From Ancylomarina euxina (GTDB lineage Bacteria > Bacteroidota > Bacteroidia > Bacteroidales > Marinifilaceae): a stretch of 64,000 bases of DNA. The stretch is taken from contig NZ_QQWG01000003.1 in NCBI RefSeq assembly GCF_003863355.1, positions 62,001 to 126,000 of the forward strand, written 5' to 3'. The notes under the pieces were generated by a model, which was not told the DNA's origin, did no database searches, and saw only the letters and a program-made list of their open reading frames with translations. Made by a program: the position numbers and the translations under genes. Shown here one piece after another: positions 33,909-42,090 of this stretch. How positions within the stretch are numbered: the stretch's first letter is position 1; the number at the start of each line of letters is the position of its first letter.

Positions 33909-34439
33909 ATGAGGAAGTTGAAAAACAGCGAGCTGAATCGCAAAAGTATAACTGAGTTTAAAACGGCAGAGAAAACACCCTTTATAATTGTGTTGGACAA
34001 TGTGCGCAGTTTAAACAATATTGGTTCGGTCTTTCGTACTTCTGATGCGCTTTTGATTGAGGCGATTTACCTGTGTGGTATTACAGCCACACCACCACAT
34101 CGCGATTTGCACAAAACTGCTTTGGGTGCTGAGGATTCTGTGGCTTGGAAATACTTTGAGAAAACAGAAGATGCTGTTGCCGATCTTAAGGCGAATGGTT
34201 TTGATGTTTACGCTATTGAGCAAGCCGAGAACTCAATTTCTTTGCCTGACTTTGAAATTGAATCGGATAAAAAATATGCCTTTGTTTTTGGTAACGAGGT
34301 AAAAGGTGTACAGCAATCTATTGTTGATGCTTCACAGTCGTGCATCGAAATACCTCAGTTTGGAACCAAACATTCATTCAATATCTCGGTAAGCTGTGGT
34401 ATTGTTCTTTGGGATTTATTCTCGAAGTTAAGATTCTAA
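33909..34439 (+). CDS. SPOUT-class RNA 2'-O-methyltransferase (TrmH/SpoU family)
   Basis: The 176-residue protein has the three SpoU motifs: NNIGSVFRTSDAL, FVFGNEVKGV and SFNISVSCGIVLWDL, which form the trefoil-knot SAM site. The small size, without an N-terminal substrate domain, resembles TrmL or TrmH. The target tRNA or rRNA nucleotide cannot be assigned. It converges with the STAS/HATPase gene across a structured intergenic region. Confidence 0.92.
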   Translation: MRKLKNSELNRKSITEFKTAEKTPFIIVLDNVRSLNNIGSVFRTSDALLIEAIYLCGITATPPHRDLHKTALGAEDSVAWKYFEKTEDAVADLKANGFDVYAIEQAENSISLPDFEIESDKKYAFVFGNEVKGVQQSIVDASQSCIEIPQFGTKHSFNISVSCGIVLWDLFSKLRF

Positions 34440-34455
34440 AAAGTACGCCTAAAGT

Positions 34456-34552
34456 TTTAGACGCAGATTATAAGGATTAAAATATGATCGATATACAAGA
34501 TTGAAATATGATTTTTCAATCTTAATAAAATCATCATTAATCAGCGTCTAAA
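34456..34552. repeat. Nested inverted repeat between convergent genes
   Basis: Outer arms TTTAGACGC (34456-34464) and GCGTCTAAA (34544-34552) are perfect complements, extended past one mismatch by GATT/AATC. Inside lies a second hairpin, AAGATTGAAA (34497-34506) with TTTCAATCTT (34514-34523), which is a likely bidirectional terminator for the two convergent genes. Confidence 0.6.
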
Positions 34553-34581
34553 TCGATTTGTGAAAATCAAATTTTGACCCT

Positions 34582-35388
34582 CTATACATTGAATTCGAGT
34601 GTGACAATTGTTCCAGGGAACTCTTTGCGCGTTAGTTTTGAGAACTTACGGTGCTTCACTTGTTTCCATACACCATTACCCGAAATAATTTGAATTTTAC
34701 CATCGTTTTGCTCAATAAACTGACGAATGGTAAATAAACCCATACCATTGTGTTTAAATGGTTTTGAGGTTGATCCTGACTCTACAGCCCATCTTATGGC
34801 TCCCATACCGTTTTGAGCCTTTTTTAAGACAGCTGTCGCCAATTGTGGTATACTAGCTCCTCTATTTACGATACTGATGATTAGCTTCTTATTGTGTACC
34901 GATACGTAATGCGAAATAAACACTTCTTTACGATTGCTATGAGTAAAAGCATTTCGGAATATTTCAGCGACACAGAGTTCAATCGCCATTTTTAGCTGAG
35001 GATTCAAAGCGACATCAGGACGTTCCGGGAATATTTTATTTTCCAGATAATCGGTCAGTTCGCTTTCATCATCACTATTAAAGAATTGGCATTTAATAAG
35101 ACTCTTCCAAACATCTTTTTTCATGCCACCTCTAATCATTTTCTTGGTATAGAAAAGGTTAAGAATGGAATCTTGAAGATTGATTAAACGAACCTTATTC
35201 TTGCGTCTTTCACAATCCATAATAAGACTTCCTAATACCGCAAAAAGATTGGATTCAATGAGTTTAGTCTCATGAAAATTCAGAACGACTTCGTCCTTTA
35301 TCAATTGCTTCGTAGAGGTATATAATTCTGTTAGGAATAGATGACTCTGAAAGTTATTAGTAAGTTTTTTAGGGATGATGATTTCCAT
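34582..35388 (-). CDS. STAS-like plus HATPase protein (anti-sigma/regulatory kinase type)
   Basis: The 268-residue protein has an N-terminal region of about 100 residues reminiscent of STAS-type domains (VVLNFHETKLIESNLFAVLGSLIMDCERR), then a GHKL ATPase fold: N-box ELCVAEIFRNAFTHSNRKE, SIVNRGAS and HNGMGLFTIRQFIEQNDG. There is no phosphoacceptor His domain or membrane segment, so it looks like a cytosolic regulator of the serine-kinase/anti-sigma type. Partners are unknown. The ATG at 35388 is preferred over an upstream one at 35436 that adds a hydrophobic peptide. No adjacent sigma factor gene. Confidence 0.75.
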   Translation of the reverse strand: MEIIIPKKLTNNFQSHLFLTELYTSTKQLIKDEVVLNFHETKLIESNLFAVLGSLIMDCERRKNKVRLINLQDSILNLFYTKKMIRGGMKKDVWKSLIKCQFFNSDDESELTDYLENKIFPERPDVALNPQLKMAIELCVAEIFRNAFTHSNRKEVFISHYVSVHNKKLIISIVNRGASIPQLATAVLKKAQNGMGAIRWAVESGSTSKPFKHNGMGLFTIRQFIEQNDGKIQIISGNGVWKQVKHRKFSKLTRKEFPGTIVTLEFNV

Positions 35389-35615
35389 ATTGCTTGGGAT
35401 ATAATTCAATATTAAAAAAAGATGATACTTCTTCAAGTGGTTACATGACGGACCTCTTTAAATTAAAAGTATCATAGTTTACAAAATGGAGAAATTTAAG
35501 TGGCGACTAAGATATAAAATATCCTTCATATCCATATATCCTTTGGCTAATTTTAGATGGATATCAGCTATTCGTATGATGAACGGAAGGAAAGCTCTTG
35601 ATAATAGGAGCAAAA

Positions 35616-35645
35616 AAAAACGACTCTAGAGAGAGTCGTTTTTTT
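35616..35645 (-). terminator. Terminator of the TPR lipoprotein gene
   Basis: AAAAACGACTCT (35616-35627) pairs with AGAGTCGTTTTT (from 35632) around a 4-nt loop, with U-runs on both strands; it lies 24 bp after the stop codon. Confidence 0.8.
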
Positions 35646-35668
35646 ATATGCTTTAAGTTTGAGTTTAA

Positions 35669-37393
35669 TTACTCAACAATAGCTTTAAATTCTGCATTTT
35701 CAAAAACAGTATAGAATTCAAGATCTGACTTAGCGAAAGCTTTTAATGAAGCATCCTTAGCAGTAGCTGATTTCAAGTTAGAGAAAATTAAGTTGTTGTT
35801 GTTAGTTCTTGCACCAACAATAGCTTTAAGGTAGTCAACCATAGCATCATCACTTGTGTTCTTGTTCAATTTCTCAAGAGCAACCGTGTATTTTCCAGCT
35901 AAGATGTTTGCTAAAGCAGAGTTTACAGCATAACACTCACCAAACTGCTGAGTTGCTAAGTCGTACTGAGCTTTTTTAATTGCAACGATACCTAAGTTGT
36001 AGTTTACTTCTTTACCTGCACCTGTAGCAGCACCAAACAGTACTTCAGCTTCAGCAACATTACCATTAACTAATTCTACAGCACCTAAGTTGTTTTTAAC
36101 AACTGCGTTGTTAGCAGAAAGTTGATCAGCTTTGTCGAAGTTAGCTTTAGCTTCCTCGATTTTTTTCATTCCGAATAAAATCATACCTGCATCGTTATGA
36201 GCTCTCCAGTCAGCAGCAAATTGTTTTTTAGCTGTGTTGTAGATCGCTAATTTCTCGCTAGCTACTTCAGTTAGAGTTGCAGCATAAAGCAATTCTTCAA
36301 CGTTTAATTCAGCAGGATTGTTCTTAGCAAGATCTTTAATTTTTTCGTCTGATTTACCAATATTATCAACGTTTACAAGGAATTTAGCTCTTCTTAATTT
36401 AGGAAGGATCTCTTCTTTAACTTCAGAGAAAGCAGCCGAAATATTTCTGATTTCTTTTTCACGTACTTCAGGATCTGTGTACATTGAAAGAACACGTAGA
36501 ATTAATTCTTTATCTCTGATGTTAGAGGCTTGCATTAATTTTTTGAAACCATCCCAGTCCTCAGGAGTCACATTAGATTTGAAGAATTCCTCGCTAGTGT
36601 AATCAGAAAGCTTCGCTTTCTTCATTGATTTCTTCACATACTTCGAAGAAGATACTTCACGTTTACCAGCTAATTTCTCATTGAAATCTTCCGCTCCATC
36701 AGGTGATGCATAAGCCGAAACTTCAATCCCTTTATATTCTTTCTTAGCGTCAGCTTCAACAGTTTTGAAGTACTCGCTTAGAGCTTTAATATCTTCGCTT
36801 TTCATTTCTGACCAACGAACGTTAGCGCTGTTGATTAGGTAATGAAGATCAGCTTCTTTAGTTTCAGCAATAATTCTTTGGAAAGCATCTTTACCAATAA
36901 TATTAGCAGGTTTATTTTGAACAAGAGTAGCAGTCGCTTTAACCCCTTGTGCAATTTTTACAGGATCAAAATCCAATGATTTTTCACCTTTTTGAGCTGT
37001 CATTCTAACTTCTAAGTCAGATATACGCATGGCAACTTCATAATCAACACTCCCTTTATATTTAATTGTTTTGCCAGCTTCGTAAGGTACAACTTCAGCA
37101 TTTCCTTGTACTTTTTCACCCTGTAGAGTTCTTGGCGCAAAAGCAACTTCTCCACCTTCAAACTTTAATACCGGAGTCGCAATTAAAGTCGCTTTCTTGT
37201 TAAAATAGTTAGCAGGTATTCTAACGCTAACCTCAACATCAACTTTCCCAGCGTGAGTTTCTAGAATCTCTGGAGTCACATTGTAATCAATGTCACTTGC
37301 ATTTTTTTTCATCTTACTCATTCCAGCACAACCAGAAAGTAAGGCACCAGCTAGTAGCATAGCTGCCACGTGATTAAGCTTGATTTTTTTCAT
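35669..37393 (-). CDS. TPR-repeat lipoprotein with OmpA-like middle region
   Basis: The 574-residue protein has a lipoprotein signal (AGALLSGC), an N-terminal beta-rich part (VDVEVSVRIPANYFNKKATLIATPVL), a middle part resembling an OmpA-type domain (IEVSAYASPDGAEDFNEKLAGKREVSSS) and a C-terminal helical array with TPR character (ADWRAHNDAGMILFGMKKIEEAKANFDKA, LGAVELVNGNVAEAEVLFG). It is probably an outer-membrane-associated peptidoglycan-binding or scaffold protein. The exact role is unknown. Codon use (rich in GCT/AAA) suggests strong expression. Confidence 0.85.
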   Translation of the reverse strand: MKKIKLNHVAAMLLAGALLSGCAGMSKMKKNASDIDYNVTPEILETHAGKVDVEVSVRIPANYFNKKATLIATPVLKFEGGEVAFAPRTLQGEKVQGNAEVVPYEAGKTIKYKGSVDYEVAMRISDLEVRMTAQKGEKSLDFDPVKIAQGVKATATLVQNKPANIIGKDAFQRIIAETKEADLHYLINSANVRWSEMKSEDIKALSEYFKTVEADAKKEYKGIEVSAYASPDGAEDFNEKLAGKREVSSSKYVKKSMKKAKLSDYTSEEFFKSNVTPEDWDGFKKLMQASNIRDKELILRVLSMYTDPEVREKEIRNISAAFSEVKEEILPKLRRAKFLVNVDNIGKSDEKIKDLAKNNPAELNVEELLYAATLTEVASEKLAIYNTAKKQFAADWRAHNDAGMILFGMKKIEEAKANFDKADQLSANNAVVKNNLGAVELVNGNVAEAEVLFGAATGAGKEVNYNLGIVAIKKAQYDLATQQFGECYAVNSALANILAGKYTVALEKLNKNTSDDAMVDYLKAIVGARTNNNNLIFSNLKSATAKDASLKAFAKSDLEFYTVFENAEFKAIVE

Positions 37394-37441
37394 GATAATA
37401 ACTTAAATATGTTGTTGTAATTAATTAAAAGGATATGAAAA

Positions 37442-37449
37442 CAAATTTA
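37442..37449 (-). promoter_or_regulatory. Candidate -7 box (TAAATTTG) for the TPR lipoprotein
   Basis: An exact TAnnTTTG on the minus strand 48 nt before the ATG; no TTG at 19 bp upstream. Confidence 0.35.
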
Positions 37450-37505
37450 AGAAAAATTTATTCACTAAAAGATTCAATTTTGATTAATGTTTGGAAACTA
37501 ATCTT

Positions 37506-38141
37506 CTAGATTATGACTCTATTGAGACCTTTTTTGTATTCGGTGTTAAAGATCACGTCACAGATTTTAGAATAGTCAGAATTATTTCCAATAAAATCGA
37601 TGTTATTTGTATCAATAACGAGGAAGTTCAGATCTTGTTGTTGTTTGAAGAATGAAAAATAACTATTCTGAATTTTCAGTAGATAATCTGCTGTTATGTC
37701 TTGCTCATAATCCCGACCTCTCATTTTGATGTTGTCCAGTAACTTGTCCACATCTGAATGGAGATAGACATATAAATCAGGTTTAGGTAAAGAGTTGTAA
37801 ATGATATGAAAGAATTGACTATACAGTTTATATTCATCATCTTGAAGCGTCTGTTTAGAGAAAATCAAAGACTTCATAAAATAATAGTCAGCAATGGTGA
37901 ACGATTTGAATAAATCTTGTTCACTCAATTCATTTTTTAATTGATTGTATCTATCGGCCAAAAATGACATCTCGAGAGGGAATGAATATTTCTCAGGCTC
38001 CTCGTAAAATTTAGGCAGGAAAGGGTTATCTGCAAACTGCTCCAAAATGAGTTTTGCATTGAATTCTGAAGCTATTTTGCTCGATAAAGAGGTTTTTCCG
38101 GCACCTATATTTCCTTCGATGACGATAAAATTATAATCCAT
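37506..38141 (-). CDS. Deoxynucleoside kinase (dAK/dGK/dCK family)
   Basis: The 211-residue kinase phosphorylates deoxynucleosides for the salvage pathway. It has the P-loop EGNIGAGKTSLSS (residues 9-21), the DRYNQL and ADYYFMKSL segments, the YLHSDVDKLLDNIKMRGRDYEQ lid motif and a late FLVIDTNNIDF. Which base it prefers cannot be read. It is transcribed from the same strand as the TPR lipoprotein and prolyl oligopeptidase genes but separated by over 100 bp from each. Confidence 0.92.
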   Translation of the reverse strand: MDYNFIVIEGNIGAGKTSLSSKIASEFNAKLILEQFADNPFLPKFYEEPEKYSFPLEMSFLADRYNQLKNELSEQDLFKSFTIADYYFMKSLIFSKQTLQDDEYKLYSQFFHIIYNSLPKPDLYVYLHSDVDKLLDNIKMRGRDYEQDITADYLLKIQNSYFSFFKQQQDLNFLVIDTNNIDFIGNNSDYSKICDVIFNTEYKKGLNRVII

Positions 38142-38206
38142 TAAAAGTGTGTTTCTGATTTGGACTCGTAAAAATATAAAATGCTGTTTAAATAATAGGC
38201 TTTTTA

Positions 38207-38252
38207 AAAAAAAGAGTAGCCATTGTTGATAAAAAAATCAAAATGGCCACTC
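38207..38252 (-). terminator. Terminator of the prolyl oligopeptidase gene
   Basis: On the minus strand GAGTGGCCATT pairs with AATGGCTACTC (one G-U pair) and is followed by a run of seven U, about 30 bp after the stop codon. Confidence 0.75.
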
Positions 38253-38280
38253 CTGTAAATTCGTGTTAGTATGCTTTAAG

Positions 38281-40398
38281 TTATTTTATATCAGGGCTTA
38301 TATTCATGTTGTAAAAGATGAATGACCAGATATCTGCATATTCTTCAATTTGCTTAGATGTTGGCATGCCAGCACCATGGCCTGCATTCGATTCAATTCT
38401 TATGAGAACAGGCTGATTTCCTGTATGTTTTTCTTGTAGAGTGGCTATATATTTAAATGAATGAGCTGGCACGACTCTGTCATCGTGATCGGCAGTTGTA
38501 ACCATTACAGCAGGGTAAGCTTTATTACTTATATTATGAATAGGCGAGTACTTATAGAGATAATTAAACATCTCATTGTTATCCTCACTGGTTCCGTAAT
38601 CGCCAGCCCAAGCCCAACCGATTGTGAATTTATGATAGCGCAGCATATCCATAACACCCACTTCGGGAATAGCGACTTTAAAAAGGTCGGGACGCTGATT
38701 GATAACAGCTCCTACAAGTAAGCCTCCATTTGAACCACCTTTTAAGGCTAGCTTTTCAGCATTGGTATATTTATTTTCAATTAGGTATTCAGCGGCTGAG
38801 ATACAATCATCAAATACATTCTGTTTTTTCATTTTTGTACCAGCCTGATGCCAATCTTCGCCATATTCGCCACCACCACGTAAATTTGCAACAACATAAA
38901 CACCTCCATTTTCTAACCAAACTAAACGGCGAGGAGTGAAGTAGGGGGTTAAACTGACATTGAATCCGCCATAGCCATATAATAAACATGGATTGTTTCC
39001 ATCCAATTGAGTTCCTTTTTTGTAGATAATAAACAGTGGAACCTGGGTGCCATCCTTACTTGTGTAGAACTTCTGTTCTGTTATAAAATCTTCAGGATTG
39101 AAATTGATTTTTGGCTGATAAAATAGTTCTGATTTTTTTGTTTCGAAATTATACTTGTACGCAATTGCAGGTGATGTGAACGATTCGAAACTATAGAAAG
39201 CCGTTTTTTCATCCTTCTTCCCAGAGAAACTTCCAGCTGTGCCAATTCCAGGTAGATCGAAATCATAATCGAAGCTACCATCCAAATTTAGAATTTCGAT
39301 TTTTGAATAAGCATCCTGCATGTATGTGGCTACAATTTTACCACCTGCAAGTTTTACACCACTCAAAACATTCTCATTTTCGGCGATGATGTCTTTCCAG
39401 TTTTCCTTGGCTGGATTTTTAACATCAACAGAAACTAAACGGTATTTTGGAGAACCATTATTGGTATACATCAATAAGCTACCATTGATATCATCAATAA
39501 TATTGTGATCGAAAGTTAATTCGTCGGTAATCAATTTAAAATCGGCTCCTTTTTTGTCTAGTTCTTTAAAATAAAGCGCATTCCCATGTGAAGCAGACAT
39601 AGCCGATAGAATGAGGTATTTCTCATCGTCGGTAACAGAAGCTCCATATAAACGTTTCGGAAATTTTGAATCTTGATAAACTAGTTCGTCATCAGATTGC
39701 CTGTGGCCTAGCTTGTGATAATAGACTTTATGGTATTCATTAGAGTTCGATAATTCGGTGCCTGCCTTTGGAGCATCGTAGGCACCATAGAAGAAACCGT
39801 CTTTATACCAGGAAACGCCTGAGAATTTAATCCACATTAAATGATCACTGATATCTTCACCTGTTGCAATGTTTTTTACAAATACTTCGTTCCAATCCGA
39901 CCCCGATCGAGCAACTAAATAGGCTAAGTATTTGCTATCGCTTGAAACAGATATCCCTGCAAGTGCAACTGTTCCATCATCAGATAATTGATTTGGATCG
40001 AGTAGAACACGAGCTTCATCTTCAAGTTTAGATTGGACGTATAAAACGGCCTGGTTTTGTAAGCCATCGTTTCTATAGTGGAAATACAATTCACCCTTTT
40101 TAAAGGGAACACCAATCTTGGGATAGTTCCAAACCTCGGTCAGTCGTTCTTTAATCTTCGCTTTGAAAGGAATGCTGTTTAGAAAGTTATCGGTGACTTT
40201 GTTTTGCTCAACAACCCAGGCTTTAGTTTCATCAGAATTATCGTCTTCTAACCATCGGTATGGGTCGGCAACTGTCGTGTTGAAATACAGATCTGTTGTG
40301 TCAACTTTTTTTGAAATGGGGTAGTTCATTTTTGTTCTTTCGTTGGAACAGGAAACCATTATCGAAATGCAAAATAATGGCAAAATAAGTTTCTTCAT
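38281..40398 (-). CDS. Prolyl oligopeptidase (S9A) lipoprotein
   Basis: The 705-residue peptidase cleaves peptides after proline. It carries a lipoprotein signal (LFCISIMVSC) so acts in the envelope, an N-terminal seven-bladed propeller (DPYRWLEDDNSDETKAWV at the start) and a C-terminal alpha/beta hydrolase with the triad Ser556 (GGSNGG), Asp in ADHDDRVVP (about 639) and His674 (NAGHGAG). Length is standard for the family. It may supply peptides for fermentation. Confidence 0.96.
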   Translation of the reverse strand: MKKLILPLFCISIMVSCSNERTKMNYPISKKVDTTDLYFNTTVADPYRWLEDDNSDETKAWVVEQNKVTDNFLNSIPFKAKIKERLTEVWNYPKIGVPFKKGELYFHYRNDGLQNQAVLYVQSKLEDEARVLLDPNQLSDDGTVALAGISVSSDSKYLAYLVARSGSDWNEVFVKNIATGEDISDHLMWIKFSGVSWYKDGFFYGAYDAPKAGTELSNSNEYHKVYYHKLGHRQSDDELVYQDSKFPKRLYGASVTDDEKYLILSAMSASHGNALYFKELDKKGADFKLITDELTFDHNIIDDINGSLLMYTNNGSPKYRLVSVDVKNPAKENWKDIIAENENVLSGVKLAGGKIVATYMQDAYSKIEILNLDGSFDYDFDLPGIGTAGSFSGKKDEKTAFYSFESFTSPAIAYKYNFETKKSELFYQPKINFNPEDFITEQKFYTSKDGTQVPLFIIYKKGTQLDGNNPCLLYGYGGFNVSLTPYFTPRRLVWLENGGVYVVANLRGGGEYGEDWHQAGTKMKKQNVFDDCISAAEYLIENKYTNAEKLALKGGSNGGLLVGAVINQRPDLFKVAIPEVGVMDMLRYHKFTIGWAWAGDYGTSEDNNEMFNYLYKYSPIHNISNKAYPAVMVTTADHDDRVVPAHSFKYIATLQEKHTGNQPVLIRIESNAGHGAGMPTSKQIEEYADIWSFIFYNMNISPDIK

Positions 40399-40566
40399 GA
40401 TTTGAACTTAAGGATTAGAAATAGGTTTTAACTCCAGTTGAATCAGTATTATTCAGAGAATAATAATCTGAATTAGAAATGATTGTCTTAAAGTTAGAAT
40501 TATAAATCTAATAACTCAATATCATATTTGGAAGGATATTTATTGCTGTTCTTATTATTTAGAATG

Positions 40567-41061
40567 CTAAAGCTGTTTTCCTGTTCGGGCTTGATGCTTA
40601 TCTTTTTTTGCTCCTAGTATATTCCCAATGACCATGCCTATACCTGCACACAAGAAAAATAGGTGTGGATTAAAACTATAGAATGTTCCATAACTCAGAA
40701 GTAAACCAAAGGCCACACCGACTAAGGTATAAATGCCAGAGTAGGTATAAGTGAAATGATGAGCTTGGTATATTTGATGTGCATCTTTTAGATGCTTGAT
40801 CAGTTTTTCAACCCTTTTCTCGTATTCGCTTCTATTAACCCCAGATTTGTTTATCAGGCGATCGAGATCGTTCACTATTTTCTCCAATTCGATTTTAGCA
40901 TGCTTACAATCCAAACAATTTTTGTGTTTGACATGATCTATTAATGCAGCTATTCGCTTTAGTTTTTCGATTTGATAAAAACGATAATCCTTTACAGAAA
41001 TATGTTCGTCAATTTGATTATCAATGTTATTGTTGATGCTGTCGAGCCAGGAGTTTTGCAT
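40567..41061 (-). CDS. Hypothetical protein with two C-terminal membrane segments
   Basis: The 164-residue protein has an N-terminal helical cytosolic part with a cysteine pair (KNCLDCKHAK) and heptad-like LEKIVNDLDRLIN, then two transmembrane segments (GIYTLVGVAFGLLLSYG; LFFLCAGIGMVIGNILGAK). No family recognised. It is divergent from rlmB, with a plausible -7 box (TAAATTTG at 41081-41088, minus) 20 nt upstream. Confidence 0.7.
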   Translation of the reverse strand: MQNSWLDSINNNIDNQIDEHISVKDYRFYQIEKLKRIAALIDHVKHKNCLDCKHAKIELEKIVNDLDRLINKSGVNRSEYEKRVEKLIKHLKDAHQIYQAHHFTYTYSGIYTLVGVAFGLLLSYGTFYSFNPHLFFLCAGIGMVIGNILGAKKDKHQARTGKQL

Positions 41062-41181
41062 AGAATAAAAATATTTTGAGCAAATTTAGTGAAATAAAGA
41101 GAGAAACGTTCATGCCTTTTCCCTAAGCTTTTAGGCCTTTAGAATATATGTTTTCAATGATTTTATGGATATGCTTTTACT

Positions 41182-41215
41182 TAGTTGTATGATTGGGATT
41201 TACCTACTACCTTTG
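41182..41215 (+). promoter_or_regulatory. Promoter of rlmB
   Basis: TTG (41185-41187), 20 bp spacer and TACCTTTG (41208-41215) match the Bacteroidota consensus. Transcription would start about 30 nt before the ATG at 41249, which argues against the in-frame upstream ATG at 41165. Confidence 0.7.
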
Positions 41216-41248
41216 CCTATTCAGAAAAATAGAATAATAAGTAGACAA

Positions 41249-41992
41249 ATGGCAAAGCAAAGACAAGAAATGTTGTTCGGGATTAGAGCAGCAATGGAAG
41301 CGATTAATAGTGAAAAAGAAATTGAGAAAATATTGATTCGTAGCGGTCTTGCTGGACCATTGTACAATGAATTTTTCGAATTGGTTCGTACAAAAGATGT
41401 GCAATATCAATTTGTTCCAAAGGAAAAGATTGATGCAATGGATCAAAGAAACAATCAAGGTGTTATTGCCTTAATTGCTCCAATTGCTTATCAAGAAATT
41501 GAAGATGTATTGCCAGAGATTATGGTTGGGGGAAAAATTCCTTTGATTTTAGTGCTTGATCAGATTACTGATGTTAGAAACTTTGGTGCAATTGCTCGTT
41601 CTGCTGAATGTGCAGGTGTTCAGGCGATTATTATCCCTTTCAAGAATTCGGCTAAAGTAACTCCAGATGCTATTAAAACATCGGCTGGTGCTTTATACAA
41701 CATCCCAGTTTGTCGTGTACAAAACCTAAAGACCTTAGTTCGTGATTTAAAGAAAGAAGGTATTCGTATTGTTGCAGCTACCGAAAAGGGAGATAAAATG
41801 TACACTGAGGCTAATTTGACTTTGGCAACAGCTATTATTATGGGATCAGAGGATGTTGGTATCGATGATGCTTTATTGCGTCTTGCTGATGAGCAAGTGA
41901 AGATTCCAATCTTAGGTTCGATTGAATCATTAAATGTATCAGTTGCTGCTTCGTTAATGATTTATGAGGCTGTTAGACAAAGAAATTTGTAA
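41249..41992 (+). CDS. rlmB: 23S rRNA (guanosine-2'-O-)-methyltransferase RlmB
   Basis: The 247-residue protein methylates the 2'-OH of a conserved guanosine (G2251 in E. coli) of 23S rRNA. It has an N-terminal substrate-binding domain (LFGIRAAMEAINSEKEIEKILIRSG, DQRNNQGVIA) and the SpoU motifs DVRNFGAIARSAECAG, IIMGSEDVGI and SLNVSVAASLMIYEAVR. The start at 41249 is set by the promoter and by the family N-terminus. Confidence 0.95.
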   Translation: MAKQRQEMLFGIRAAMEAINSEKEIEKILIRSGLAGPLYNEFFELVRTKDVQYQFVPKEKIDAMDQRNNQGVIALIAPIAYQEIEDVLPEIMVGGKIPLILVLDQITDVRNFGAIARSAECAGVQAIIIPFKNSAKVTPDAIKTSAGALYNIPVCRVQNLKTLVRDLKKEGIRIVAATEKGDKMYTEANLTLATAIIMGSEDVGIDDALLRLADEQVKIPILGSIESLNVSVAASLMIYEAVRQRNL

Positions 41993-42028
41993 GTTTTAGG
42001 TCATTCGACCATATAAGATATTCCAATA

Positions 42029-42060
42029 AAAAAGTCATTCGATAAATCGAATGACTTTTT
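42029..42060. terminator. Bidirectional terminator between rlmB and ccsBA
   Basis: A perfect 14-bp stem (AAAAAGTCATTCGA / TCGAATGACTTTTT) with a 4-nt loop and T-runs on both sides separates the convergent genes. Confidence 0.85.
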
Positions 42061-42090
42061 TTATGACTGAATTTATTTTGAATAAGGAGA

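Noticed and set aside
41165-41248. 28-codon N-terminal extension of RlmB
   Set aside because: A consensus promoter lies inside it, and RlmB proteins start near the MAKQ segment.
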